Below, one piece after another: positions 34,160 through 40,410 of a DNA stretch of 64,000 nt. The position numbers and the translations under genes were made by a program. Within the stretch, counting starts at the first letter, position 1; every line of letters starts with the position of its first letter. Source of the stretch: Sorangium cellulosum (GTDB lineage: Bacteria > Myxococcota_A > Polyangia > Polyangiales > Polyangiaceae). Below the pieces are notes generated by a model. The model was not told the origin of the DNA, ran no database searches, and worked only from the letters and a program-made list of their open reading frames with translations. The stretch covers positions 10,558,501-10,622,500 of the forward strand of contig NZ_CP012670.1 of the NCBI RefSeq assembly GCF_004135735.1, in the 5' to 3' direction.

Positions 34160-34714
34160 ATGGCGACACCCGAGACCGAAACCTTCCTGGTCCTCTCCTG
34201 CCTCGGCCCCGACCGCCCGGGCCTCGTCGCGGAGGTGACCCACTTCCTCACCGAGCGCGGCGCCAACGTCGAGGACAGCCGGATGGCCGTGCTCGGCGGC
34301 GAGTTCGGCATCCTCGTGCTCGCCTCGGGGCCCCCCGGCGCGATCGAGGCGATCGAGCGCGAGGCCGGGGCGCTCACGACGACGACCGGGCTCACGGTCC
34401 AGAGCCGCAGGACGAAGAGCCCCGAGGCGCACCGGCGCGCGGCGACCATCCCGTGCCTCATCTCCGTCGACGCGCTCGATCACGAGGGGATCGTCCGCGC
34501 CGTGTCGCGCGCGCTCCACGGCGCCGGCGTCAACATCGTGTCGCTCGAGACCTCGGCCTACGAGGCGCCCGTCACCGGCTCGCAGCTCTTCCGGATGGAG
34601 GCGCGCGTCGACGTCCCCTCCGGCGTGACGCTCGCCCAGCTCCGCAAGGCGATGGACGCCGTCGCGGAGTCCGAGAACCTCGACATCGACGTCCGCTCGC
34701 TGCTCAAGGGCTGA
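34160..34714 (+). CDS. Two-ACT-domain protein, GcvR-like
   Basis: 184 residues made of two ACT domains. The first starts FLVLSCLGPDRPGLVAEVTH, with ERGANVEDSRM and GEFGILVLAS. The second starts IPCLISVDALDHEGIVRAVS, with GAGVNIVSLET and LFRMEARVDVP. Such proteins sense amino acids; the best-known relative, GcvR, represses the glycine-cleavage system through protein contact. The sensed ligand cannot be read from the sequence. ATG 34160 is used; ATG 34151, three codons earlier, is equally possible. It is divergent from hisC with the REP-like palindrome between. Confidence 0.85.
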   Translation: MATPETETFLVLSCLGPDRPGLVAEVTHFLTERGANVEDSRMAVLGGEFGILVLASGPPGAIEAIEREAGALTTTTGLTVQSRRTKSPEAHRRAATIPCLISVDALDHEGIVRAVSRALHGAGVNIVSLETSAYEAPVTGSQLFRMEARVDVPSGVTLAQLRKAMDAVAESENLDIDVRSLLKG

Positions 34715-34789
34715 CGCCGCGGGTGCGGCGCCGGCAGCGGCATGGGCGGACGTGGCGCCGGCAGAGGCATGGTTGGAGACCTTGGCTAC

Positions 34790-34880
34790 GGCGCTCGCCC
34801 GTGGCGTCGCGGCCGGCCTTGCCGAAACACCGGCCACGCATCCGGGAGAACCGGTATTCTCATCGGTTATGCCCTTCAGC
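34790..34880. repeat. Left direct repeat flanking the HEPN island
   Basis: About 90 bp (ending GGGAGAACCGGTATTCTCAT then ATGCCCTTCAGC) match 37401-37498, including an abortive start codon and the first codons of the propeller-like gene at 37487. The match is good in the last 65 bp (about 85 percent by eye) and weaker before. Everything between the two repeats is lower in GC. Confidence 0.8.
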
Positions 34881-34936
34881 GGTGCATCGGGATCCGCTCG
34901 ACGGTTCTGACCGAGCCGCCCACCTCCTGCAGAGGG

Positions 34937-34964
34937 TTGACAGACCCTGCTGACGTGCTAGGGT
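34937..34964 (+). promoter_or_regulatory. Sigma70-type promoter of the HEPN gene
   Basis: TTGACA (34937-34942), a 16-bp spacer and TAGGGT (34959-34964) fit a vegetative promoter. The start of transcription would be near 34971, giving a leader of about 95 bases before the GTG at 35065. The leader contains a terminator-like hairpin. Confidence 0.6.
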
Positions 34965-35013
34965 CCGCTTAGGAGCCCACTCCGAATTCTAGAAAGGCCG
35001 TTCCTGCAGGTCG

Positions 35014-35051
35014 CGCGCAAGCTTCCTGCTTGCGCGGCCTTCTGTCTTTTT
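35014..35051 (+). terminator. Intrinsic-terminator-like hairpin in the leader of the HEPN gene
   Basis: CGCGCAAGC (35014-35022), loop TTCCT, and GCTTGCGCG (35028-35036) form a perfect 9-bp stem that can extend with AGG/CCT, followed by TCTGTCTTTTT (35041-35051). It lies between the promoter at 34937 and the start codon at 35065, so it should either stop most transcripts (attenuation) or require antitermination. In this GC-rich genome a T-tract like this is rare. Confidence 0.7.
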
Positions 35052-35064
35052 GTATGCAGGGGAC

Positions 35065-36858
35065 GTGAGTCTGAACGCTCGTTCCGCCCGTCTCTTTCTC
35101 CAGCGCTGGTACGAGCAACTCCACAGTTCATCCGCACCACGGAAGGCTCGAACGCTCGGCTCGTGTGCTGCGCTTGAGGAGGTGGTTGCGCTGGCTGATG
35201 CTTGGCTGCGTTCGGGCGGCCAGACAAAGCCAGCCATGGACCCCGAGGACGGCGGCCATGGAGTGCAGATGCTTCCGGACGTCGCGGCGGAAGCGGAGAA
35301 GACGCTACAAAGGGACGTGCTTCTCGTCAGCCGGTACAGCGCCCGTCGCGATGTGCTCGTCGAGGCCGCTCGCCGCATTAAGTCCGACAAAGCTGATGAC
35401 ATACGCGCGGCGCTCGGGCAGATCAACGCACTATTACCAGCTCTCCGCCGCAGCTATATCGAAGACGGCTTCGCGGAGCTTCAACGCCTGTTGGAGTATG
35501 AGCCGGGAGAGCATGAGCGGATTGTTGGGCTCGCGGAGTGCATCGTCTCGGAGCTTCGAGCCCGAGGATGGACGGACGCAGGACTGTTGGAGGCCTACGA
35601 GATTACGCCCGCTGACGATGCTGTCGCCGTGGTGGCCACCCTTGCGACACGCGTCTGTTCAGCGAAGCAGCAGTTTGAATGCTACGTTTGCTTGACTCTG
35701 CCTGCGGAACGACCGCCCTTCCCCGACGGAGATCTGAGCTTTCGTATAGTTGACGCATTGCCGAATGAACCTCGGGTCGGCCGACCACTCAAGAGAGGAA
35801 CGTATGCCAAGGTCCTCATTGATGCGTTCGACCCCGTGGGGGCTGCTGCGATTGCATATCGTCGAGTTCTGTCGACAGTTGGGGCGCTTACGGTTTTTCT
35901 TCCCGAAAGCCGGATCGATGTGGCGAGCGAGATTGTTGGTGTGCGCCTCCCTGGTGGCTCGCTCCGCGGTTGCGAGTTCCAGGAGCGGCTCGCGGAAGAG
36001 CCGCGGTTTGTCGATCCGGACGGGATCAGGCGTATTCTGGCCTCATCATGGGCTGCTAGCTCGAAGCCTGCGGCAGATCCACTGCACGATGCTATTCGAT
36101 TGCGACATCGTGCTGTGTACAAGTCAGATCCTGAGACAAGGTTGTTGCTTCTTTGGAGTGGCATCGAACGCATGACTTCGGGCGCCCGCGGCTTTCGAGG
36201 AGGCGCCTTGGCCGCGGCGAAGGAGCTTGTCTCCCACGCGGTCACGCTTGGCAAGCTCCGGCGAGACGTCGGGGACTTCGCCGCCGTGATGGAGCACTCG
36301 GTCACTGACGAACGCGCGCGGGGTGAACTGCTTCGTGTCGTAGGAGGTTATCGGGATTTGCGTGCTGCTACGGATCGGGTACATCGAGGAAAGGTGCTTG
36401 AGCACCTTCTGGGAGACGAGGCGAAGCTCCAGCAAATGACCGGTCCATTCTACGCCGCGCATCCGCTTCTCGCGTTCCGGGCGCATTCGTTGTGGATGGA
36501 CTTTGGTGGGGGAATCGTTGCCAGACGCGGGAAGGCTATTGCTGAATACCATGAACGGTCCAGGCAGCGTGTGGCTTGGCAAGTCGGTCGTGTCTATCGT
36601 GCCCGCAATCGTATTGCGCATGTTGGGGTGGGCCCTGAGCGGTTGAAAGACTTGGTGGCTCATGCGTATTTTTATCTGACGCAGCTTATCGCGATATGTG
36701 TTCATTATAATGAGACGGAGCCGATTCGGGCGCAGGATCTGCTGACGACCCGGATGGGGCAGTATCAGGCTTATGTCGAGCTTCTTCGGAAGGGCGACCC
36801 CGCATTCTTGAAACCAGAAGCTCTCATGCGACCGGCATCTGCGCTTCAGCGCCAGTAG
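35065..36858 (+). CDS. Large protein with C-terminal HEPN-type RNxxxH motif; candidate defence RNase
   Basis: A 597-residue cytosolic protein with no signal or membrane segment. The N-terminal half is helical; the middle has strands (FECYVCLTLPAERPPF, ALTVFLPESRIDVASEI). Near the C-terminus, YRARNRIAHVG gives R514-N515-x3-H519, the RNxxxH motif of HEPN ribonucleases, within a helical pair (LKDLVAHAYFYLTQLIAI) as in ApeA-like proteins. Overall family not recognised. GTG 35065 is chosen because CAGGGGAC is just upstream; TTG 35050 is possible. Codon use and GC are visibly unlike the neighbours. The gene lies in an island with TA remnants, which fits a phage-defence or toxin role, but this is inference. 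Confidence 0.7.
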   Translation: MSLNARSARLFLQRWYEQLHSSSAPRKARTLGSCAALEEVVALADAWLRSGGQTKPAMDPEDGGHGVQMLPDVAAEAEKTLQRDVLLVSRYSARRDVLVEAARRIKSDKADDIRAALGQINALLPALRRSYIEDGFAELQRLLEYEPGEHERIVGLAECIVSELRARGWTDAGLLEAYEITPADDAVAVVATLATRVCSAKQQFECYVCLTLPAERPPFPDGDLSFRIVDALPNEPRVGRPLKRGTYAKVLIDAFDPVGAAAIAYRRVLSTVGALTVFLPESRIDVASEIVGVRLPGGSLRGCEFQERLAEEPRFVDPDGIRRILASSWAASSKPAADPLHDAIRLRHRAVYKSDPETRLLLLWSGIERMTSGARGFRGGALAAAKELVSHAVTLGKLRRDVGDFAAVMEHSVTDERARGELLRVVGGYRDLRAATDRVHRGKVLEHLLGDEAKLQQMTGPFYAAHPLLAFRAHSLWMDFGGGIVARRGKAIAEYHERSRQRVAWQVGRVYRARNRIAHVGVGPERLKDLVAHAYFYLTQLIAICVHYNETEPIRAQDLLTTRMGQYQAYVELLRKGDPAFLKPEALMRPASALQRQ

Positions 36859-37021
36859 CGCGTCAGCGATGCGATGACCTCGATCGGGCAGATTGCTGGC
36901 ACGACGAGCGCGTCACGACTTGCGAGGAGACACGCGGTTCGGGCCCGCGACATGACATGAGAAAGCTGGTCCGGTCAGAGCGATGACGACGTCCATCGAA
37001 GCGTCGAGAGACGAGCTTCAT
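36846..37021 (-). pseudogene. Frameshifted VapC-like PIN-domain toxin remnant
   Basis: The reading frame opens with ATG at 37021 (MKLV), overlapping the antitoxin stop by 4 bp as toxin genes do. One extra base then shifts it out of LDASMDVVIALT, the first PIN strand with its catalytic Asp. A second shift leads to LASRDALVVPAICPIEV and IASLTRYW, the next PIN helix with the catalytic Glu, ending at 36846. The rest of the domain is missing. The remnant overlaps the end of the HEPN gene by 13 bp, tail to tail. Confidence 0.65.
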
Positions 37022-37266
37022 CGTCGCATTGACAGCAGATCTTCCATCGCGCTCTCCTGCATCGCCGTCGAGCCCAGGCCTGCGAACAGCTGCTCAATGT
37101 CCACATGGGACAGGCGAGGTCTCGACCGGACGGCCACATCGACCGGCACGATCGCGGCCGCGGGCTTGCCATGCCGCAGGATCAACGTGCGCTTTTTGTG
37201 ATGCTGCGCGTCGTCCACCAAGGCTGAAAGATGAGCCTTCGCCTCCGCGAGCGACATCTTGCGCAT
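37018..37266 (-). CDS. Phd/YefM-type antitoxin, now without an intact toxin
   Basis: An 82-residue protein starting MRKMSLAEAKAHLSALVDDA, the DNA-binding Phd/YefM fold (helix then strand), with KKRTLILRHGKPAAAIVPVD typical of the family. The tail (LFAGLGSTAMQESAMEDLL) would bind and neutralise a PIN toxin. The frame is intact, but the toxin frame that follows (36846-37021) is broken, so this is an orphan antitoxin. An alternative start is ATG 37257. It may still repress its own promoter. Confidence 0.85.
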   Translation of the reverse strand: MRKMSLAEAKAHLSALVDDAQHHKKRTLILRHGKPAAAIVPVDVAVRSRPRLSHVDIEQLFAGLGSTAMQESAMEDLLSMRR

Positions 37267-37400
37267 GGAACCATGGTGGCCAGATCGCTCCGCTCGGGCA
37301 AGGCCGGCCTTCCGTGAGCGCCGCTTGACATCCGCGGGGCGACGCGGCAGCGCGCGCTCCCGCCTCCCGGGCCGCCGGGCGGGCATGCGCCCCTCGCCAG

Positions 37401-37498
37401 GGCGCTTGCCCGCGGCGTCGTGCCCCACGCTCCAGCCTGCCAGAACACCGGCCACGCGCCCGGGAGAACCGGTATCCTCGCCGGCCATGCCCTTCAGC
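37401..37498. repeat. Right direct repeat flanking the HEPN island
   Basis: Partner of 34790-34880; it contains GGGAGAACCGGTATCCTCGC and the start codon of the propeller-like gene (37487). Here the gene continues, so this copy is the original location of the gene start. The distance between the two repeats is 2.6 kb. Confidence 0.8.
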
Positions 37499-38425
37499 CA
37501 ACTCACCGCCCCGCGCAAGGTGCACAGCCTCGACGCGGAGATCCGAGGCGCCTCGGTGCTCGCGAGCCCGGGGCTCGTCGCCATGCTCTCGACCGATCCC
37601 GTGCGCCTCGGCGTCTGCCCGGCCGGCGGCTCCGGCGCGAGGACCACGAACCTGTCGCTGGCCTCGGCCGACGACGTCGCGTTCCTCTCGAAGGACGTCG
37701 TCGTGGTGCGCAGCGAGGACGCGGTCTGGGCGCTGGTCGGCGTCACGCACACCCCGAAGCTCGATCAGGTCGGCCGCGACGCGCGGCTGCTCGCCGCGCG
37801 CCCGTCCGGCGAGACGGCGCTCGCGCTCGGCTGGGACGGCGGCGCGACCGAGCTCAAGCTCGACCGGATCGAGGTGAGCGCCCGCCCGTTCGCGCTGCGG
37901 GGCGACGTGCGGGCGTTCGACCTGACCGAGACCGAGACGCACGTGGTCGTGAACGGCGCAGGGGAGGGCGGCGAGCTCCGCGTCCACCCCGGCGCGACGC
38001 CCGAGCCCGGCCCGACCCTCCGCGCCGCCCTGCCGCGCGCGGCCGAGCCGCTCGACCGCGTGCGCGGCGGCCCGAAGCTCACCGCCGTGTACCGGCGCGG
38101 CTCGAGCGCGGTCTGCGCGATAACGCGCTCGTCCGGCAAGCTCGCCGCCCGGATGATCGCGCTCGACGCGCCCGCCGCGGACGTGGCGGTCCTCGAGTCG
38201 AGCCTCTTCGCGGCGTTCGCGGACGGCCGCGTCGCGCTGTTCGACGGCGCCGCCATCGAGGCCGCCGCCGGCGCGCCGCTCGCGCCGACGGCCACGGTCA
38301 CGCTCGGCGCCCGCGGCGAGCCCAGGGTGCTGGCCGTCTCCGGCAAGGCGTCGCCGTCGCTCTGGGTGGGGACGAGCGCCGGGGAGATCTGGAGCCTCGC
38401 GGTCGTGCGCAAGCAGGCCGGCTGA
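37487..38425 (+). CDS. Hypothetical protein, probably a beta-propeller
   Basis: 312 residues, no signal peptide. The sequence is a succession of short strands with regular turns (VLASPGLVAMLSTDPVRLGV, DDVAFLSKDVVVVRSEDAVW, ARLLAARPSGETALALGW, LFAAFADGRVALFDGA, SLWVGTSAGEIWSLAVV). These look like WD40- or PQQ-type propeller blades of about 40-45 residues. No active-site motif is visible and no family is named. The start at ATG 37487 is shared with the truncated duplicate at 34869. It stands alone and is convergent with the next gene. Confidence 0.65.
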   Translation: MPFSQLTAPRKVHSLDAEIRGASVLASPGLVAMLSTDPVRLGVCPAGGSGARTTNLSLASADDVAFLSKDVVVVRSEDAVWALVGVTHTPKLDQVGRDARLLAARPSGETALALGWDGGATELKLDRIEVSARPFALRGDVRAFDLTETETHVVVNGAGEGGELRVHPGATPEPGPTLRAALPRAAEPLDRVRGGPKLTAVYRRGSSAVCAITRSSGKLAARMIALDAPAADVAVLESSLFAAFADGRVALFDGAAIEAAAGAPLAPTATVTLGARGEPRVLAVSGKASPSLWVGTSAGEIWSLAVVRKQAG

Positions 38426-38476
38426 GCGGCGCGGCGGCCGCACGGCGCCGCGGCCGCACGCGTCGCCGCCGCGGCC

Positions 38477-39262
38477 TCACGCCGCGCGCGCCGCGAGCCG
38501 CCCGTCGACGAGGGCGTCCGGGTCCACGTCGTCCAGCGAGGTCACGACGCGGTCCGCCCCGGCCGCGACCAGCAGGGCCTGGTCGGAGAGCCGCGCCACG
38601 CCGAGCGCGGCCATCCCGGCCGCCTTGGCCGCCTGCACCCCGGAGGAGGCGTCCTCGATCACGAGGCAGCGCTCCGGCGGGGCGCCGAGCGCGTGCGCCG
38701 CGGCCAGGAACAGGTCCGGCGCCGGCTTCCCCCGCGGCACCGGGGCGCCGCAGAGGTCGGCGTCGAACAGGTCGAGCAGCGTCGCGCCCGGCGCGACCTC
38801 CGGCGCGTCGCCGCCCTGCCGCGGCGTCGAGAAGGCGGCGGCGCGGAGCCGGCGCAGGAGCAGGCTGGCGTTCCTGGACGACGACGCCGCCGCGGTGAGC
38901 ACGCCGCGCGCCTTGACGCGCAGGAGGAGCCGCACCGCGTCAGGGAAGGCCACGAACTCCCCGGCCTCGATGAGCTGGAGCATGAGCGCCTGCTTGTGCT
39001 CGCTGTAGACGCCGGCGCGCGCCGCGGCGTCGGGCACGCCGAAGTGCTCGAGCGCCGCGCGCGCGCCGCTCTCGCGCGGCTTGCCCGCGATGACGCGCTG
39101 GTAGACGGCCGTCGTGAACCGCTCCGGCGCGTAGCGCGTCCGCGGCGCGATCGCGCGCCAGTCGCCGGTCATCAGCGAGGACAGCGCCTCGCGCCAGGCG
39201 CGCTCGTGCGGCGAGTCGACCAGGACGCCGTCGACATCGAAGAGGATCCCCATGAAACGCAT
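38477..39262 (-). CDS. HAD-superfamily phosphatase, phosphoglucomutase/phosphoglycolate type
   Basis: 261 residues with HAD motifs ILFDVDGVLVDSPHE, TAAASSSRNA, GKPAPDLFL and CLVIEDASSGVQAAKAAGM, and a large helical cap (residues 20-110), as in beta-phosphoglucomutase and trehalose-phosphate relatives. It is only distantly similar to the other HAD gene at 8996. The start is set at ATG 39262 (MRFMGILFD); ATG 39253 is also plausible. A REP-like palindrome begins 57 bp upstream of the start, and the divergent Uma2 gene lies beyond it. Confidence 0.88.
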   Translation of the reverse strand: MRFMGILFDVDGVLVDSPHERAWREALSSLMTGDWRAIAPRTRYAPERFTTAVYQRVIAGKPRESGARAALEHFGVPDAAARAGVYSEHKQALMLQLIEAGEFVAFPDAVRLLLRVKARGVLTAAASSSRNASLLLRRLRAAAFSTPRQGGDAPEVAPGATLLDLFDADLCGAPVPRGKPAPDLFLAAAHALGAPPERCLVIEDASSGVQAAKAAGMAALGVARLSDQALLVAAGADRVVTSLDDVDPDALVDGRLAARAA

Positions 39263-39318
39263 GCGGTCGACATGGCGCCGGCGCGTCGCGCCGGGAGCCC
39301 CGGCCGCCGCCAGGGGAT

Positions 39319-39420
39319 GGTCGCGTCGGGGGGGCTCACCGGAGGGGCTGGAGTGCAGGCGGGCCACGAAAGAGGCCCGCCGGAGCGCAAGCCCCGGAGG
39401 TGAGCCCCCCCGACGCGACC
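39319..39420. repeat. REP-like palindromic element, copy 2 (inverted relative to copy 1)
   Basis: Arms GGTCGCGTCGGGGGGGCTCA... (39319-39340) and 39399-39420 are perfect complements. The core GGAGGGGCTGGAGTGCAGGC plus CGGGCCACGAAAGAGGCCCG is the reverse complement of the core of copy 1 with about two changes. The arms outside GGCTCACC/GGTGAGCC are different from those of copy 1, yet pair with each other. It lies between the divergent HAD and Uma2 genes. Confidence 0.9.
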
Positions 39421-39486
39421 ACCCACTGGCGCCTGGCGGCGGCGATCGACGTCGCCCGCCTGCCGGCTCCCGCCGCCGCGGAGGCG

Positions 39487-40305
39487 ATGCTACGGTGGCA
39501 GCTCGTGCCGCCCGCGCCGCCTGTCCGCACCGGAGCTCCTCACCCCCGCACGACGCGCCTACCGCGGGCGCTCGTCGTCCGCGATCCGGAGCCCGAGGAG
39601 CTGCGCGCGACCATCGACTGGTCCGACTGGTACCTCGACGACGCGGACGGCATCGGCGCGTGGGGCGAGCACGACGAGATCTCCCGGCTGCTCCTGTCGT
39701 CGATCGCGCAGCTCGCGCGCGAGCGCGGCTGGACCGACCACCACGCCGGCTCGGATCGGTTCTTCGCCTGGGTCCGCGAGGAGCCGCTCGTGCGCGTCTC
39801 GCCGGACGTCTACCTGCTCGACCACCGGCCCTCGCCGCCTTTGCCCAAGCAGTGGCAGACGTGGCTGCCGGGCCACCGGCCGCCGCGCTTCGCGCTCGAG
39901 ATCGTGCCGAGCGACTGGCAGCGGGCGTACGAGGACATCCCGCTCAAGTACTGCCAGCTCGGCTGTCCCGAGCTCGCGATCTTCGACCCGCCCGCCGCGG
40001 CGCCGCGGCCGCCCGCCGGCAGGGTGGCGCTCCAGGTCTACCGGCGCGACCCCGACGGCGCCTACGTGCGCGCGTACGCGGGCCCCGGCCCGGCGTTCTC
40101 CCCCGCGCTGGACTGCTGGCTCTGCGTCGTGGGCAGCGGCGCGGAGGCGCGGCTCCGCCTCGCGCGCGCCGGCGGCAAGGGCGAGCTCGTGCCCACCGAG
40201 GAGGAGGTCGCCAAGGCCGAGGTGCGCGCCAGGGAGGCGGCCGAGGCGCGGGTGCGCGAGCTCGAGGCGCGGGTGCGCGAGCTCGAGGCGCGGGAGCAGG
40301 GGTGA
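39487..40305 (+). CDS. Uma2-family (DUF820) PD-(D/E)XK-like protein, copy A
   Basis: 272 residues of the Uma2 endonuclease-like family. The central part has the strand order LVRVSPDVYLLDHR (Asp of the active site), PPRFALEIVPSDW (Glu) and YCQLGCPELAIFDP, as in other DUF820 proteins. The last 35 residues are a repeating Ala/Arg/Glu helix (VRELEARVRELEARE). The biological role of these proteins is unknown; they are abundant in cyanobacteria and myxobacteria. ATG 39487 is preferred because the earlier open frame runs into the palindrome. It is a clear paralogue of the gene at 54435. Confidence 0.85.
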   Translation: MLRWQLVPPAPPVRTGAPHPRTTRLPRALVVRDPEPEELRATIDWSDWYLDDADGIGAWGEHDEISRLLLSSIAQLARERGWTDHHAGSDRFFAWVREEPLVRVSPDVYLLDHRPSPPLPKQWQTWLPGHRPPRFALEIVPSDWQRAYEDIPLKYCQLGCPELAIFDPPAAAPRPPAGRVALQVYRRDPDGAYVRAYAGPGPAFSPALDCWLCVVGSGAEARLRLARAGGKGELVPTEEEVAKAEVRAREAAEARVRELEARVRELEAREQG

Positions 40306-40318
40306 CGGCCGGGGCGCT

Positions 40319-40383
40319 GGCCCCGGCGCTGACGGCTCGGGCCTTGGCCCCGGCGCTGACGGCTCGGGCCTTGGCCCCGGCGC
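40319..40383. repeat. 27-bp tandem repeat after the Uma2 gene
   Basis: GGCCCCGGCGCTGACGGCTC followed by GGGCCTT occurs twice (40319-40345, 40346-40372) with a third partial copy. It lies in the 105-bp gap between the convergent Uma2 and beta-propeller genes. Confidence 0.85.
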
Positions 40384-40410
40384 CCGTCACTCCGTGATGC
40401 GAGGAACCGG

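Noticed and set aside
36123..36710. Minus-strand frame opposite the HEPN gene
   Set aside because: Antisense of the HEPN gene with no recognisable motif and no start context.
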